Shown: piece after piece, positions 1 through 7,521 of the stretch
Layout of the letters: each line of letters starts with the position of its first letter
How positions within the stretch are numbered: position 1 is the stretch's first letter
Assembly (NCBI GenBank): GCA_048201975.1
Contig: DBFBGQ010000098.1
Span: 1 to 9,091 of the forward strand
DNA: 9,091 nucleotides
Reading direction: 5' to 3'
Origin: Egerieenecus sp048201975
Lineage (GTDB): Bacteria > Bacillota > Clostridia > Christensenellales > Aristaeellaceae
The notes under the pieces: model-generated
Told to the model about the DNA's origin: nothing
What the model saw: only the letters and a program-made list of their open reading frames with translations
Databases searched by the model: none
Translations under genes and position numbers: made by a program

Positions 1-195
1 AGGGGCCGCAGCCCCTTCGACTTCCATTCGTATCCGCCGGCTCTGCCGGCGGGGCGGGTGGTTGATTTTGCTTGCAAAATCAATTCCTTACAACTTCGGA
101 CGACCTCTGGTTGGCCGAAGTTGCTTCCTCGAAAAAGTGGGCTTGCCCACTTTTTCGACACGCTGAGCGCGGCTCCGCTTACGCACAGCCGCGCT
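1..195. repeat. Cluster of six consecutive inverted repeats
   Basis: Six inverted repeats follow one another with gaps of 5-17 nt. They are 1-6/11-16 (AGGGGC/GCCCCT), 34-41/45-52 (CCGCCGGC around TCT), 62-71/74-83 (TTGATTTTGC around TT), 91-99/115-123 with an inner stem 101-105/109-113 around TCT, 129-142/145-158 (14-bp arms around TT), and 166-174/187-195 (AGCGCGGCT/AGCCGCGCT). The last overlaps the end of the exporter gene that stops at 179. Hairpin centres alternate TCT, TT, TCT, TT in the four middle units. The arms differ in sequence, so this is not a direct-repeat array. The first hairpin touches the window edge and the cluster may continue to the left. I see no gene in 1-178. The function is unknown; a REP/BIME-like intergenic element or a compound terminator are possible readings. 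Confidence 0.8.
129..158. terminator. Likely bidirectional intrinsic terminator of the exporter operon
   Basis: The core is GTGGGC-TT-GCCCAC (137-142/145-150), flanked by an A5 tract on the left and a T5 tract on the right. Either strand therefore reads as a stem followed by a U-run. It lies about 20 nt past the stop codon of the minus-strand exporter operon and could also end a plus-strand transcript coming from outside the window. The full palindrome reaches 14 bp per arm, longer than a terminator needs. Confidence 0.6.
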
Positions 196-640
196 TCTTC
201 TCCGCCCTGGCGGCGAAAATCCTGCGCATCAGGAAGCTCCCCATGCCCAGGCCAAAGGTGATCATAACGATGTTGGCCATGGCGGACACCCCCATCTGCA
301 ATCCCAGGGAGGTATTCCCCTGGGCCAGCAGGGACATGCAGCGGTACAGGCCCAACCCGGGCACAAAGGCGATGATGGCCAACGTGCCAAAGATGGTGGC
401 GATCATCTTCAGCTGCCGGGCGGCGTACTGGGCCAGCAGGGAAGCCACCAGGGAGCCGATGAAAATCGCCGCCGTTTCCGGCAGGCCCGCCCACACCATC
501 AGCGCCCAGTAAAGCGTATAGCCCACCGCGCCGATGCAACAGCCCGGGAGCCAGGCCCGGCGGGGGGTGTGCAGCAGCACCGCAAAGCCCAGGGTGCCCA
601 CAAAGCTGGTGAGCAGCGCGGTAAGAAAACTTCCGGGCAT
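179..640 (-). CDS. ThrE_2 / YjjB-type (DUF3815) subunit of a split threonine/serine-type exporter
   Basis: This 153-residue integral membrane protein is close in length to E. coli YjjB. It is almost entirely hydrophobic, with about four to five helices (roughly 5-23, 31-50, 55-74, 78-96, 115-136) and a basic C-terminal tail (RR..KKR). The FVPGLGLYR segment at about 92-100 is typical of the family. In this family the protein works together with a ThrE/DUF1212 partner, and that partner is encoded immediately upstream: its TGA is separated from this ATG by one base, suggesting translational coupling. A GGGAGG ribosome site lies 8 nt before the ATG, inside the end of the upstream gene. The substrate cannot be read from sequence. 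Related systems are assigned threonine/serine export (Corynebacterium ThrE, a fused version) or succinate export (E. coli YjjPB). Confidence 0.88.
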   Translation of the reverse strand: MPGSFLTALLTSFVGTLGFAVLLHTPRRAWLPGCCIGAVGYTLYWALMVWAGLPETAAIFIGSLVASLLAQYAARQLKMIATIFGTLAIIAFVPGLGLYRCMSLLAQGNTSLGLQMGVSAMANIVMITFGLGMGSFLMRRIFAARAEKKRGCA

Positions 641-641
641 A

Positions 642-1397
642 TCAGCCGCCTCCCATCAGCACATGATACAGCGACGAGGCGATCAGCGCGCCGCCGGCAA
701 TCAGGGTGGCGGTGAGGATGGCGCTCATGCCATGGGCCACCCCGGAAACGATGTCCCCGCGCATGGTATCCTGCACGGCGTTGGTCATGGCCAGGCCCGG
801 CAGGAGGGGCATCAGCGCCCCGGCCACGCAGGCGTCCACCATGCCCAGGTGTGTGAAATGGTAAAACAACAGCGGCAGCAGCGTGGCAAAGAAGCTCCCT
901 GCCAGGGTGGACACCATGCCCCCCAGGCGGAAGCGCTCCAGCAGGCAGGAAAGCGCCTGCACCAGCCCCGCGGTGGCCATGCCCACAAAAAAATCGGCCA
1001 CGCCGCCCCCGAACATCACCGCGAACCCGCCGGAGGATACCGCCGCGGCCACGCCCAGCTGCCAGGGCTGAAAGGACAGGGAATGCTCGATCCTTTCCAG
1101 GGCGGCCTGGGCCTCCTGGGCGGTGATCTCCCCGGCCTCGGCCCGGCGGGAGATCTGGTTCACCGCGTCCACCCGGCTCAGGTTGGTGCCCTGGCGGTGC
1201 ACCCGCAGCACGGCGGTCTCGTGGGTGCCGTCCTCCTTTTCGCAGCTGACGAACACGCCGCTGGGCACCGCGAAGCTCTCCACGTTTTTCAGCCCGAAGG
1301 CCCGCCCCATGCGGGTGACGGTCTCCTCCACCCGATAGGTTTCGCCGCCGTTTTCCATAATAATCCGCCCGGCCAGCTGCAACGGTTTGATGGACAT
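642..1397 (-). CDS. ThrE / YjjP-type (DUF1212) subunit of a split threonine/serine-type exporter
   Basis: The protein has 251 residues from this start. A soluble N-terminal part (about 1-110) carries the family signature ENGGET-Y-RVE at about 15-23, followed by a SFAVPSGVFVS strand at 41-51. About five transmembrane helices follow, and the conserved PGLAMTNAVQD segment lies near 200-210. This is the partner of the smaller downstream ThrE_2 protein; together they would equal one fused ThrE exporter in the cytoplasmic membrane. I chose the ATG at 1397 because GGAG sits 6 nt before it. An in-frame ATG at 1409 (four residues longer) has only a poorly spaced AAGGA. The gene begins 10-22 bp after the glycosyltransferase stop, so it is in the same operon. 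The exported compound is unknown. Confidence 0.88.
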   Translation of the reverse strand: MSIKPLQLAGRIIMENGGETYRVEETVTRMGRAFGLKNVESFAVPSGVFVSCEKEDGTHETAVLRVHRQGTNLSRVDAVNQISRRAEAGEITAQEAQAALERIEHSLSFQPWQLGVAAAVSSGGFAVMFGGGVADFFVGMATAGLVQALSCLLERFRLGGMVSTLAGSFFATLLPLLFYHFTHLGMVDACVAGALMPLLPGLAMTNAVQDTMRGDIVSGVAHGMSAILTATLIAGGALIASSLYHVLMGGG

Positions 1398-1419
1398 GCT
1401 CTTCTCCATTTCCTTGCTC

Positions 1420-2238
1420 TCAATCGGTCAGCGTAAAGCGCACCATATATTTCCACAGCTCCCGCCGGTGGCGGGTATACAGCTTGCGCTGGCGGTACAG
1501 CCCCCGGTAGCTGACGTAGATCACATGCTTGAGGGATACGCTGTGGAAGGGGTGGCGCATGACATACCCCAGCGTCTGCAGGGTCAGGCCCTTGGGGTTG
1601 CGCACGTAGTTGTACACCGGCTGTCGGGTATAGGATACCCGGCGCGCCCCCACCAGATAACGGGTGATGAAGTCGAAATCCTCCCCCCACTCCAGGCGGC
1701 TGTTGAAGCGCACCTGCTGGCGGGCGATGAGCTCCCGGCGGAACAGCTTGTTCCACACCACCCCATAATAAAAGCTGTTGGGATACTTGCAGAGCAGAGC
1801 CAGAAAATCCTCCAGGGACAGGGTATCCTCCCGCTTGCCCAGGTCCTTCACCTCGGAGATGTTTCCAATATACATGGTGAACGCGCCGATGACCAGGTCG
1901 CTGTCGTCCTGCTCCGCCCGGCGCACCATGTGGGCCACGGCCTCGGGGGCCAGGCTGTCGTCGCTGTCCACAAACTGCACATACGTCCCCTGGCAGTGGG
2001 CCAGCGCCTGATTCCTGGCGGTGGAAACGCCCTGGTTTTCCTGGTGCACCACCACCAGGCGGCGGTCCCGGGCGGCATAGGCCTGCAAGCGCTTCAGGGT
2101 GTCGTCGGTGCTCCCGTCGTCCACCGCCACCACCTGCAAGCATGGATAGCTCTGGGACAACACGCTGTCCAGGCACCGTTGAATGGTTCTGCTGCAATTG
2201 TACGCGGGGATGACCACGCTAACCAGGGGTTGCTCCAT
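1420..2238 (-). CDS. Family 2 glycosyltransferase (GT-A fold)
   Basis: The product is a 272-residue enzyme predicted to transfer a sugar from a nucleotide sugar to a cell-surface glycan or lipid-linked acceptor. GT2 hallmarks are in order: VSVVIPAYN at 6-14, the nucleotide-binding DDGSTD at 40-45, ENQGVSTARN at 67-76, the metal-binding DSDD (DxD type) at 91-94, and the WGED motif at 184-187 with the probable catalytic base. There is no membrane helix; the C-terminus (about 240-270) is rich in Arg, Lys and Tyr and may sit on the membrane or on lipid carriers. The start at 2238 is fixed by a GGAGG 9 nt upstream and by the promoter at 2285-2313, which excludes the longer in-frame reading back to 2370. 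It is the first gene of an operon with the split ThrE exporter. Acceptor and sugar cannot be told from sequence. Confidence 0.9.
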   Translation of the reverse strand: MEQPLVSVVIPAYNCSRTIQRCLDSVLSQSYPCLQVVAVDDGSTDDTLKRLQAYAARDRRLVVVHQENQGVSTARNQALAHCQGTYVQFVDSDDSLAPEAVAHMVRRAEQDDSDLVIGAFTMYIGNISEVKDLGKREDTLSLEDFLALLCKYPNSFYYGVVWNKLFRRELIARQQVRFNSRLEWGEDFDFITRYLVGARRVSYTRQPVYNYVRNPKGLTLQTLGYVMRHPFHSVSLKHVIYVSYRGLYRQRKLYTRHRRELWKYMVRFTLTD

Positions 2239-2284
2239 GCTTCCGTACCTCCGCATCCTTCTCCGGCGGTTATCATAGTCACTT

Positions 2285-2313
2285 ATTGTAAGGCGTGCGG
2301 CGGGGTTTGTCAA
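2285..2313 (-). promoter_or_regulatory. Sigma-A type promoter of the glycosyltransferase/exporter operon
   Basis: On the minus strand, TTGACA (2313-2308) and TACAAT (2290-2285) are separated by exactly 17 bp. The predicted transcription start is near 2278, giving a leader of about 40 nt before the glycosyltransferase ATG. It is divergent from the promoter at 2397-2425, with about 85 bp between the two. Confidence 0.8.
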
Positions 2314-2396
2314 GCCGCGGCAGGCTTCGAGGGCCATCCGCGCGCCGCCGCGAAAACGGGGAGGGCACAAGATTTACATTGTTTTCACCAGAAGGC

Positions 2397-2425
2397 TTGA
2401 GAATCCGCCAATTTTACGCTATAAT
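2397..2425 (+). promoter_or_regulatory. Sigma-A type promoter of the beta-propeller gene
   Basis: TTGAGA (2397-2402) and a perfect TATAAT (2420-2425) are 17 bp apart. Transcription should begin near 2432, about 38 nt before the TTG start codon. Confidence 0.8.
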
Positions 2426-2454
2426 AAACGGGCATTAATCTGCCCGTGCGAATC

Positions 2455-2472
2455 AAAGGAGTAAGAGCGTTG
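2455..2472 (+). promoter_or_regulatory. Ribosome binding site that selects a TTG start
   Basis: AAAGGAG (2455-2461) is followed by 8 nt and then TTG (2470-2472). The in-frame GTG at 2446 lies upstream of this Shine-Dalgarno and has none of its own, so TTG at 2470 is the better start. Confidence 0.75.
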
Positions 2473-5412
2473 AATCAGTACGATCGGGATAATTACCAAA
2501 ACGCCGGGACGCAACCCGGCATGGAAGACCAGCAGGCGACCCGGGTGATGCCCTCCCTGGGCGGAGAAAACGGCGCCGGCCGCGTTGCGTCCCAAGCGCC
2601 CTCCACCCAGAGCGGCAGCGCGCCCGTGCGTCACCGCCGCGCCGCGCGTTATGCCGCGCAATACGAAACCGAGCAGGAAGCTCCCGCCCCGGCGGCTCCC
2701 GCTGAGCCGGCCGCGCCCGGCCGCGCCTCCGGCGTGCGCCGGATGCCGCCCGTGCTCCAGGAGCCCGAGGAACTCCAGCCGCAATCAAGGCTCCGCGCCA
2801 ACCAGCGCGGGGTTGCCCCGCAGCCTTCCCAGGGCGTGCCGCGCCCGGCGGCGCTCATGCGCGCGCCCAACCAGGGGCAATCCGTGCAGACGGCGGGCCC
2901 CGTGCAGCGGCCCCGGCAGGGCAACCGGCGGGCGGTGAACGATCCCAACTACGCCCAACAACCCCCGGTGCAGGAGAGCCCCTATGCCCGCCCCGCGGCC
3001 AATGAGCCCCGGCCCGCAGCCAACGAGCCCCGGCCCGCGCCCGTGGACGACCGGCTCCGCGCGCGGCGGCCCCAGCAGCCCATCTACGAGGAAGATGACT
3101 GGGCCCCCGCCCAGCCCCAGGAAGAGCCCCCCCGCCGCAGGCGCCGGGGCTGCCTGATCAGCCTGGTTGCGGTGGTGGTGGCCATCGGCGTGATCGTGCT
3201 GGCCTTCCTGCTGCTCCCCAATGACGACAGCACCCTGGGCACCCTGAAGGGGCAGGTCCAGGGCGCGCTGAACGGCGTGGTGGACAATGTTACCACCCTC
3301 CTGGGCTATGACGCTTCCGCCCCGGCGGAGGTGCAGGAGTTCTCCGCCGCGCCCACCCAGGGCACCGCGCCCATGGACGTGGTGTTCACCTTGACCACCA
3401 ACAAATACGCCATGGGCGTCCGCGTGGCGGATGCCAACGGCAATCCCCTGGTGGCCACCACCACCCCCTACTCGGACAACGCGGAATCCCGCATCTGGAT
3501 GCTGACCATGTCCATGGACGGGGCCTGGTCCGGCACGGTGGAAGCGCAGGTGCTGGATGACCAGGGCGTGTGGACGCCCAGTGGGCGGACACAGACCCTG
3601 GAGATCACCGAGCCCGCCCAGGCGACCATCGCCACGGACGTGTTCAACCAGGCTGAAGAGACCATTGAGGTGATTACCGCTTCCCCCACGCCTGAGATGG
3701 TGACCTTCACGCCCACGCCCACGGCCACCTCGACGCCTACCCTGGAGCCTACGGCGACGCCTTCTGCTACACCGTCGCCTTCGCCTACGCCGTCGCCCTC
3801 CCCCACGCCCACGGCGACGCCTTCCCCCTCGCCCACGCCGTCTCCCACGCCTCTGCCTGACCTGACCGCCGAGGCTGTAGAGAGCGCCGTGGCTTCCAAT
3901 CTGCTCACCTCTGAAACCGTCTATGACGGCGCCTCGAAGTCCAGCGACTTTATCCGGGACGAGGATAGCCGCTACAACATGGGCGACCAGAGCAATTACC
4001 TGCTGCTGGACTTTGGCGTGACCACTTTCCGCGGCAGCAACTTCCGTCAAAACGCCGCCAGCGGCAACGTCAGCCAGCTGCCCAGCGCCATGTCCGTGGC
4101 CTGGACCCAGGAGGCCGGCAGCGTGGAAGGCTCCAGCCGCAGCTACTACGGCATCGGCTGGACGGGTCAGCCCGCCATTATCAAGTGGAGCAAGGAAGTG
4201 CGCGAAACCACCAACATCGTGGAGGAAAAGCGCAACGTTACGGCCCTGAAGGAGGTCATCCTGGCGGGCCTGGATGGCAAGATCTACTTCCTGGACCTTG
4301 CCGACGGCGCCCCCACCCGCGAAGCCATCAACGTAGGCTATCCCATGAAGGGCTCCGTGAGCGTCAGCTCCTACGGCATGCCCCTGATGGCCGTGGGCCA
4401 GTATGCCCGCAAAATGGTCACTGGTACCGGCGACATCGGCGTGCGGTTCTTCAACCTGCTGACGCAAAAGCAGATCTACCTGCTGGACGGCCTGGACGAC
4501 CGGGCCGTGGGCGTGGAGGGTTCCTTTGATTCCTCCGTCCTGTTTGACCGCACCAACGACGGCCTGGTAGCCGCAGGCGCCAACGGCATGCTCTACACCC
4601 TGGATTTGAACACCGAGTACGACGCCAAGATGGGCAGCATCGATATCGACCCCAAGGAGCAGCTGCTGGTGGCCAAGGCTTCCGGGCAGAAGAGCAAGAC
4701 CGTACAGGTGCTTTCCTCCCTGGCCATGTACAGCCACTACGCCTACTACGCCGACATGACCGGCATCCTGCACTGCGTGGATACCGACACCATGAAGACC
4801 GTGTGGGCCGTGGATCTGGGCGACGCGGTGCAGGCAGCGGTTTCCCTGGACTTTGACGCGGATGGCAGCCTGTGGGTCTATGTGGCCAACACCCTGCAGA
4901 ACCGCTCCAAGGGGACCTGCGACATCCGCCGCTACAACGCCATGACCGGCGAAGTGGACTGGACCCTTTCCGTGGGCGTCACCAAGGATGGCGGCAGCGC
5001 CATTCCCGGCGCCATGGCTTCCCCGGTGCTGGGCGAGAACAGCATCGATCATCTGGCCATCTTCACCCTGTCCAAGCTGAACAGCGATCCCGGCATTTCC
5101 GTGGAGGCCAGCGCCCCCGGCGCGGTGATCGCCGTGAACAAGCAGACCGGCGCGGTGGAATGGACCTACGCCCTGAGCGCCTACACCTACTCCAGCCCCG
5201 TGGCCGTCTACACCGAGGAGGGCGACGCGCGGATCATCCAGTGCGATAACGACGGCAACATCTACCTGCTGGACGGCCTGACGGGCAGCCTGGTTTCCAC
5301 CCTGAAGGTGGAAGGCAACATCGAGGGTTCCCCCGCGGTGTACATGGACACCATGGTGGTGGGCACCACGGGCAAGAACACCTCCTTCATCTACGGCATT
5401 ACCCTGCAGTAA
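2470..5412 (+). CDS. Membrane-anchored PQQ-like beta-propeller protein with disordered cytoplasmic tail
   Basis: This protein has 980 residues and starts at TTG. Residues 1-221 are low-complexity and rich in Pro, Arg, Gln and Ala, and are predicted disordered. A basic cluster RRRRR (222-226) precedes one hydrophobic helix (about 228-249), so the tail is probably cytoplasmic and the rest outside. Next comes an Ig/FN3-like beta region (about 285-390), then a Ser/Thr/Pro linker (about 404-463) of the kind that spans cell walls. Residues about 510-980 hold repeated blades such as GxxYTLDLNT, GILHCVDTDTMKTVWAVDLG, GAVIAVNKQTGAVEWTYAL and GNIYLLDGLTGSLVSTL, typical of PQQ-like/BamB-like propellers. 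I see no catalytic motif, and such propellers often do not bind PQQ in Bacillota. An extracellular binding, scaffold or sensor role is likely, but the ligand is unknown. It is monocistronic, or weakly coupled to glpK across the terminator at 5434-5504. Confidence 0.85.
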   Translation: MNQYDRDNYQNAGTQPGMEDQQATRVMPSLGGENGAGRVASQAPSTQSGSAPVRHRRAARYAAQYETEQEAPAPAAPAEPAAPGRASGVRRMPPVLQEPEELQPQSRLRANQRGVAPQPSQGVPRPAALMRAPNQGQSVQTAGPVQRPRQGNRRAVNDPNYAQQPPVQESPYARPAANEPRPAANEPRPAPVDDRLRARRPQQPIYEEDDWAPAQPQEEPPRRRRRGCLISLVAVVVAIGVIVLAFLLLPNDDSTLGTLKGQVQGALNGVVDNVTTLLGYDASAPAEVQEFSAAPTQGTAPMDVVFTLTTNKYAMGVRVADANGNPLVATTTPYSDNAESRIWMLTMSMDGAWSGTVEAQVLDDQGVWTPSGRTQTLEITEPAQATIATDVFNQAEETIEVITASPTPEMVTFTPTPTATSTPTLEPTATPSATPSPSPTPSPSPTPTATPSPSPTPSPTPLPDLTAEAVESAVASNLLTSETVYDGASKSSDFIRDEDSRYNMGDQSNYLLLDFGVTTFRGSNFRQNAASGNVSQLPSAMSVAWTQEAGSVEGSSRSYYGIGWTGQPAIIKWSKEVRETTNIVEEKRNVTALKEVILAGLDGKIYFLDLADGAPTREAINVGYPMKGSVSVSSYGMPLMAVGQYARKMVTGTGDIGVRFFNLLTQKQIYLLDGLDDRAVGVEGSFDSSVLFDRTNDGLVAAGANGMLYTLDLNTEYDAKMGSIDIDPKEQLLVAKASGQKSKTVQVLSSLAMYSHYAYYADMTGILHCVDTDTMKTVWAVDLGDAVQAAVSLDFDADGSLWVYVANTLQNRSKGTCDIRRYNAMTGEVDWTLSVGVTKDGGSAIPGAMASPVLGENSIDHLAIFTLSKLNSDPGISVEASAPGAVIAVNKQTGAVEWTYALSAYTYSSPVAVYTEEGDARIIQCDNDGNIYLLDGLTGSLVSTLKVEGNIEGSPAVYMDTMVVGTTGKNTSFIYGITLQ
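2989..3039 (+). repeat. 21-bp tandem repeat within the propeller gene tail
   Basis: A 21-bp unit encoding RPAANEP is repeated twice (2989-3009, 3010-3030) and followed by a partial copy (RPA, 3031-3039). It lies in the disordered cytoplasmic tail and could vary in copy number in-frame. Confidence 0.8.
3681..3860 (+). repeat. Ser/Thr/Pro-coding low-complexity repeat (surface linker)
   Basis: Degenerate 6-bp steps (mostly CCx-ACG, TCx-CCx and similar) encode runs of SPTP, TATP and SPSP, at about residues 404-463 of the propeller protein. Such STP linkers usually carry the outer domain through the peptidoglycan. The repetitive DNA is prone to slippage and to assembly error. Confidence 0.8.
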
Positions 5413-5433
5413 GGTGATTTCAGCTGCATAAGC

Positions 5434-5504
5434 AAGCGGCGGGAGCAGGACTCCCCGGGCGGTACTCCCGCGCCGGCGTCCTGCGTCCGCCGCTTTGGTT
5501 TTTT
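5434..5504 (+). terminator. Strong hairpin with T-run between the propeller gene and glpK
   Basis: Outer arms AAGCGGCGG (5434-5442) and CCGCCGCTT (5487-5495) are continued by inner arms GCAGGAC (5445-5451) and GTCCTGC (5478-5484), with a small CGGG/CCCG helix at the tip. TTTGGTTTTTT follows. This should end the propeller transcript 20-90 nt after its stop codon. Because no clear promoter lies between here and glpK, it could also act as a conditional attenuator for glpK. Confidence 0.75.
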
Positions 5505-5516
5505 CCCAGCCTTTTC

Positions 5517-5538
5517 GCGGAGGCAATCCCTCCTCCGC
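5517..5538 (+). promoter_or_regulatory. Small inverted repeat in the glpK leader
   Basis: GCGGAGG (5517-5523) and CCTCCGC (5532-5538) flank an 8-nt loop, 32 nt before the glpK start codon. The left arm also resembles a ribosome binding sequence. It may be only a local fold of the leader; no regulator site is recognised. Confidence 0.3.
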
Positions 5539-5570
5539 CCATCATGGATCATTTTTTGAAGGAGGTACTT

Positions 5571-7064
<1,494 letters not shown>

Positions 7065-7105
7065 CCCCGCGGGGCGGCTCCTCCGGCAGCTGAAAACAAG
7101 CAAGT

Positions 7106-7151
7106 AAAAAATGGACCGGCGGCCTGACCCTTCTGTCATCCGCCGGTCCAT
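7106..7151 (-). terminator. Terminator of the small membrane-protein gene, facing glpK
   Basis: 12-bp perfect arms (7111-7122 and 7140-7151, ATGGACCGGCGG/CCGCCGGTCCAT) enclose a 17-nt loop. Read on the minus strand the stem is followed by a T-run (7110-7106). On the plus strand no T-run follows, so it is a poor terminator for glpK, although it may protect the 3' end. The only other structure after glpK is the 10-bp palindrome CCCCGCGGGG at 7065-7074. Confidence 0.7.
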
Positions 7152-7178
7152 TGTCATGGGCGCTTTCTGCCGCCCCGC

Positions 7179-7385
7179 TCAGGGCTCCTTACGCTTTTCC
7201 CGATCCTTCATCACGTGCTTGAGCGTTCCTCCGCCCACGATGCAGCACGCGGCAACGCCCGTCAGGAAGCCGCCCAGACCATCCGGCAGGAAGCCATACC
7301 GGAAATTCAGCGACACCAATACGCCCAACCCCAGGCCCACGGAGAACACCGCCTGAAAGACGGACGCGCCCTTGCCCGCATCCAT
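7179..7385 (-). CDS. Small two-helix membrane protein of unknown function
   Basis: The product has 68 residues. Two hydrophobic helices (about 10-27 and 37-55) are separated by a short loop containing FRYGFLPDGLGG, with a charged tail KDREKRKEP at the C-terminus. The layout is loosely like small AtpZ/AtpI-type or holin-like proteins, but I see no diagnostic motif and assign no function. An AAGGGGG ribosome site lies 7 nt before the ATG at 7385; an in-frame ATG at 7391 (two residues longer) is only 1 nt from it, so I prefer 7385. A plausible promoter lies at 7411-7439 and a strong terminator at 7106-7151. It is convergent with glpK and divergent from the tRNA gene, so it appears to be a single-gene unit. 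Confidence 0.7.
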   Translation of the reverse strand: MDAGKGASVFQAVFSVGLGLGVLVSLNFRYGFLPDGLGGFLTGVAACCIVGGGTLKHVMKDREKRKEP

Positions 7386-7410
7386 CGCCATTCCCCCTTC
7401 AATAGATTCT

Positions 7411-7439
7411 TGTATAGACCAGCTTCACCCCGCAGGCAA
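7411..7439 (-). promoter_or_regulatory. Probable promoter of the small membrane-protein gene
   Basis: On the minus strand TTGCCT (7439-7434) and TATACA (7416-7411) are 17 bp apart. The predicted start is only a few bases before the ribosome site at 7393-7400. The -35 box is weak. Confidence 0.5.
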
Positions 7440-7481
7440 CCAGCAGCTGCAGCGCCGACGTCGCCAACGAAGGCCGCAGGA

Positions 7482-7511
7482 TTGACTTCTTCCGCCTGCG
7501 CATGCTATAAT
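7482..7511 (+). promoter_or_regulatory. Promoter of the tRNA-Leu gene
   Basis: TTGACT (7482-7487) and TATAAT (7506-7511) are 18 bp apart, with an extended -10 TG at 7503-7504. The tRNA 5' end is 11 bp beyond the -10 box, so the primary transcript has a very short leader. Confidence 0.8.
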
Positions 7512-7521
7512 AGTTGCGTGT

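Noticed and set aside
1..195. CRISPR array or coding sequence (short frames at 58-261 and 72-512)
   Set aside because: There are no direct repeats of constant length or spacers, and the frames run over palindromes and over the opposite exporter gene without family features.
534..1436. A 300-codon plus-strand frame over the exporter genes
   Set aside because: It is a His/Gly-rich shadow of the ThrE genes with no supporting signals.
2239..2370. An N-terminal extension of the glycosyltransferase up to 2370
   Set aside because: It would start upstream of the promoter at 2285-2313. The family's first strand begins right after the ATG at 2238, which has a good GGAGG.
1387..2400. A 337-codon plus-strand frame over the glycosyltransferase gene
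   Set aside because: It is a shadow frame rich in His, Gln and Ala, without a ribosome site. The minus-strand GT2 motifs are unambiguous.
2785..5526. A 913-codon open frame on the minus strand opposite the propeller gene
   Set aside because: It mirrors the GC-rich third positions of the plus-strand gene, has low-complexity His/Gly/Arg composition, no ribosome site and no recognisable domain. The plus-strand frame has a promoter, ribosome site and domain structure.
5544..5570. An upstream ATG for glpK adding nine residues
   Set aside because: It has no ribosome site, and the AAGGAGG at 5559-5565 is placed for the ATG at 5571, which gives the normal family N-terminus.
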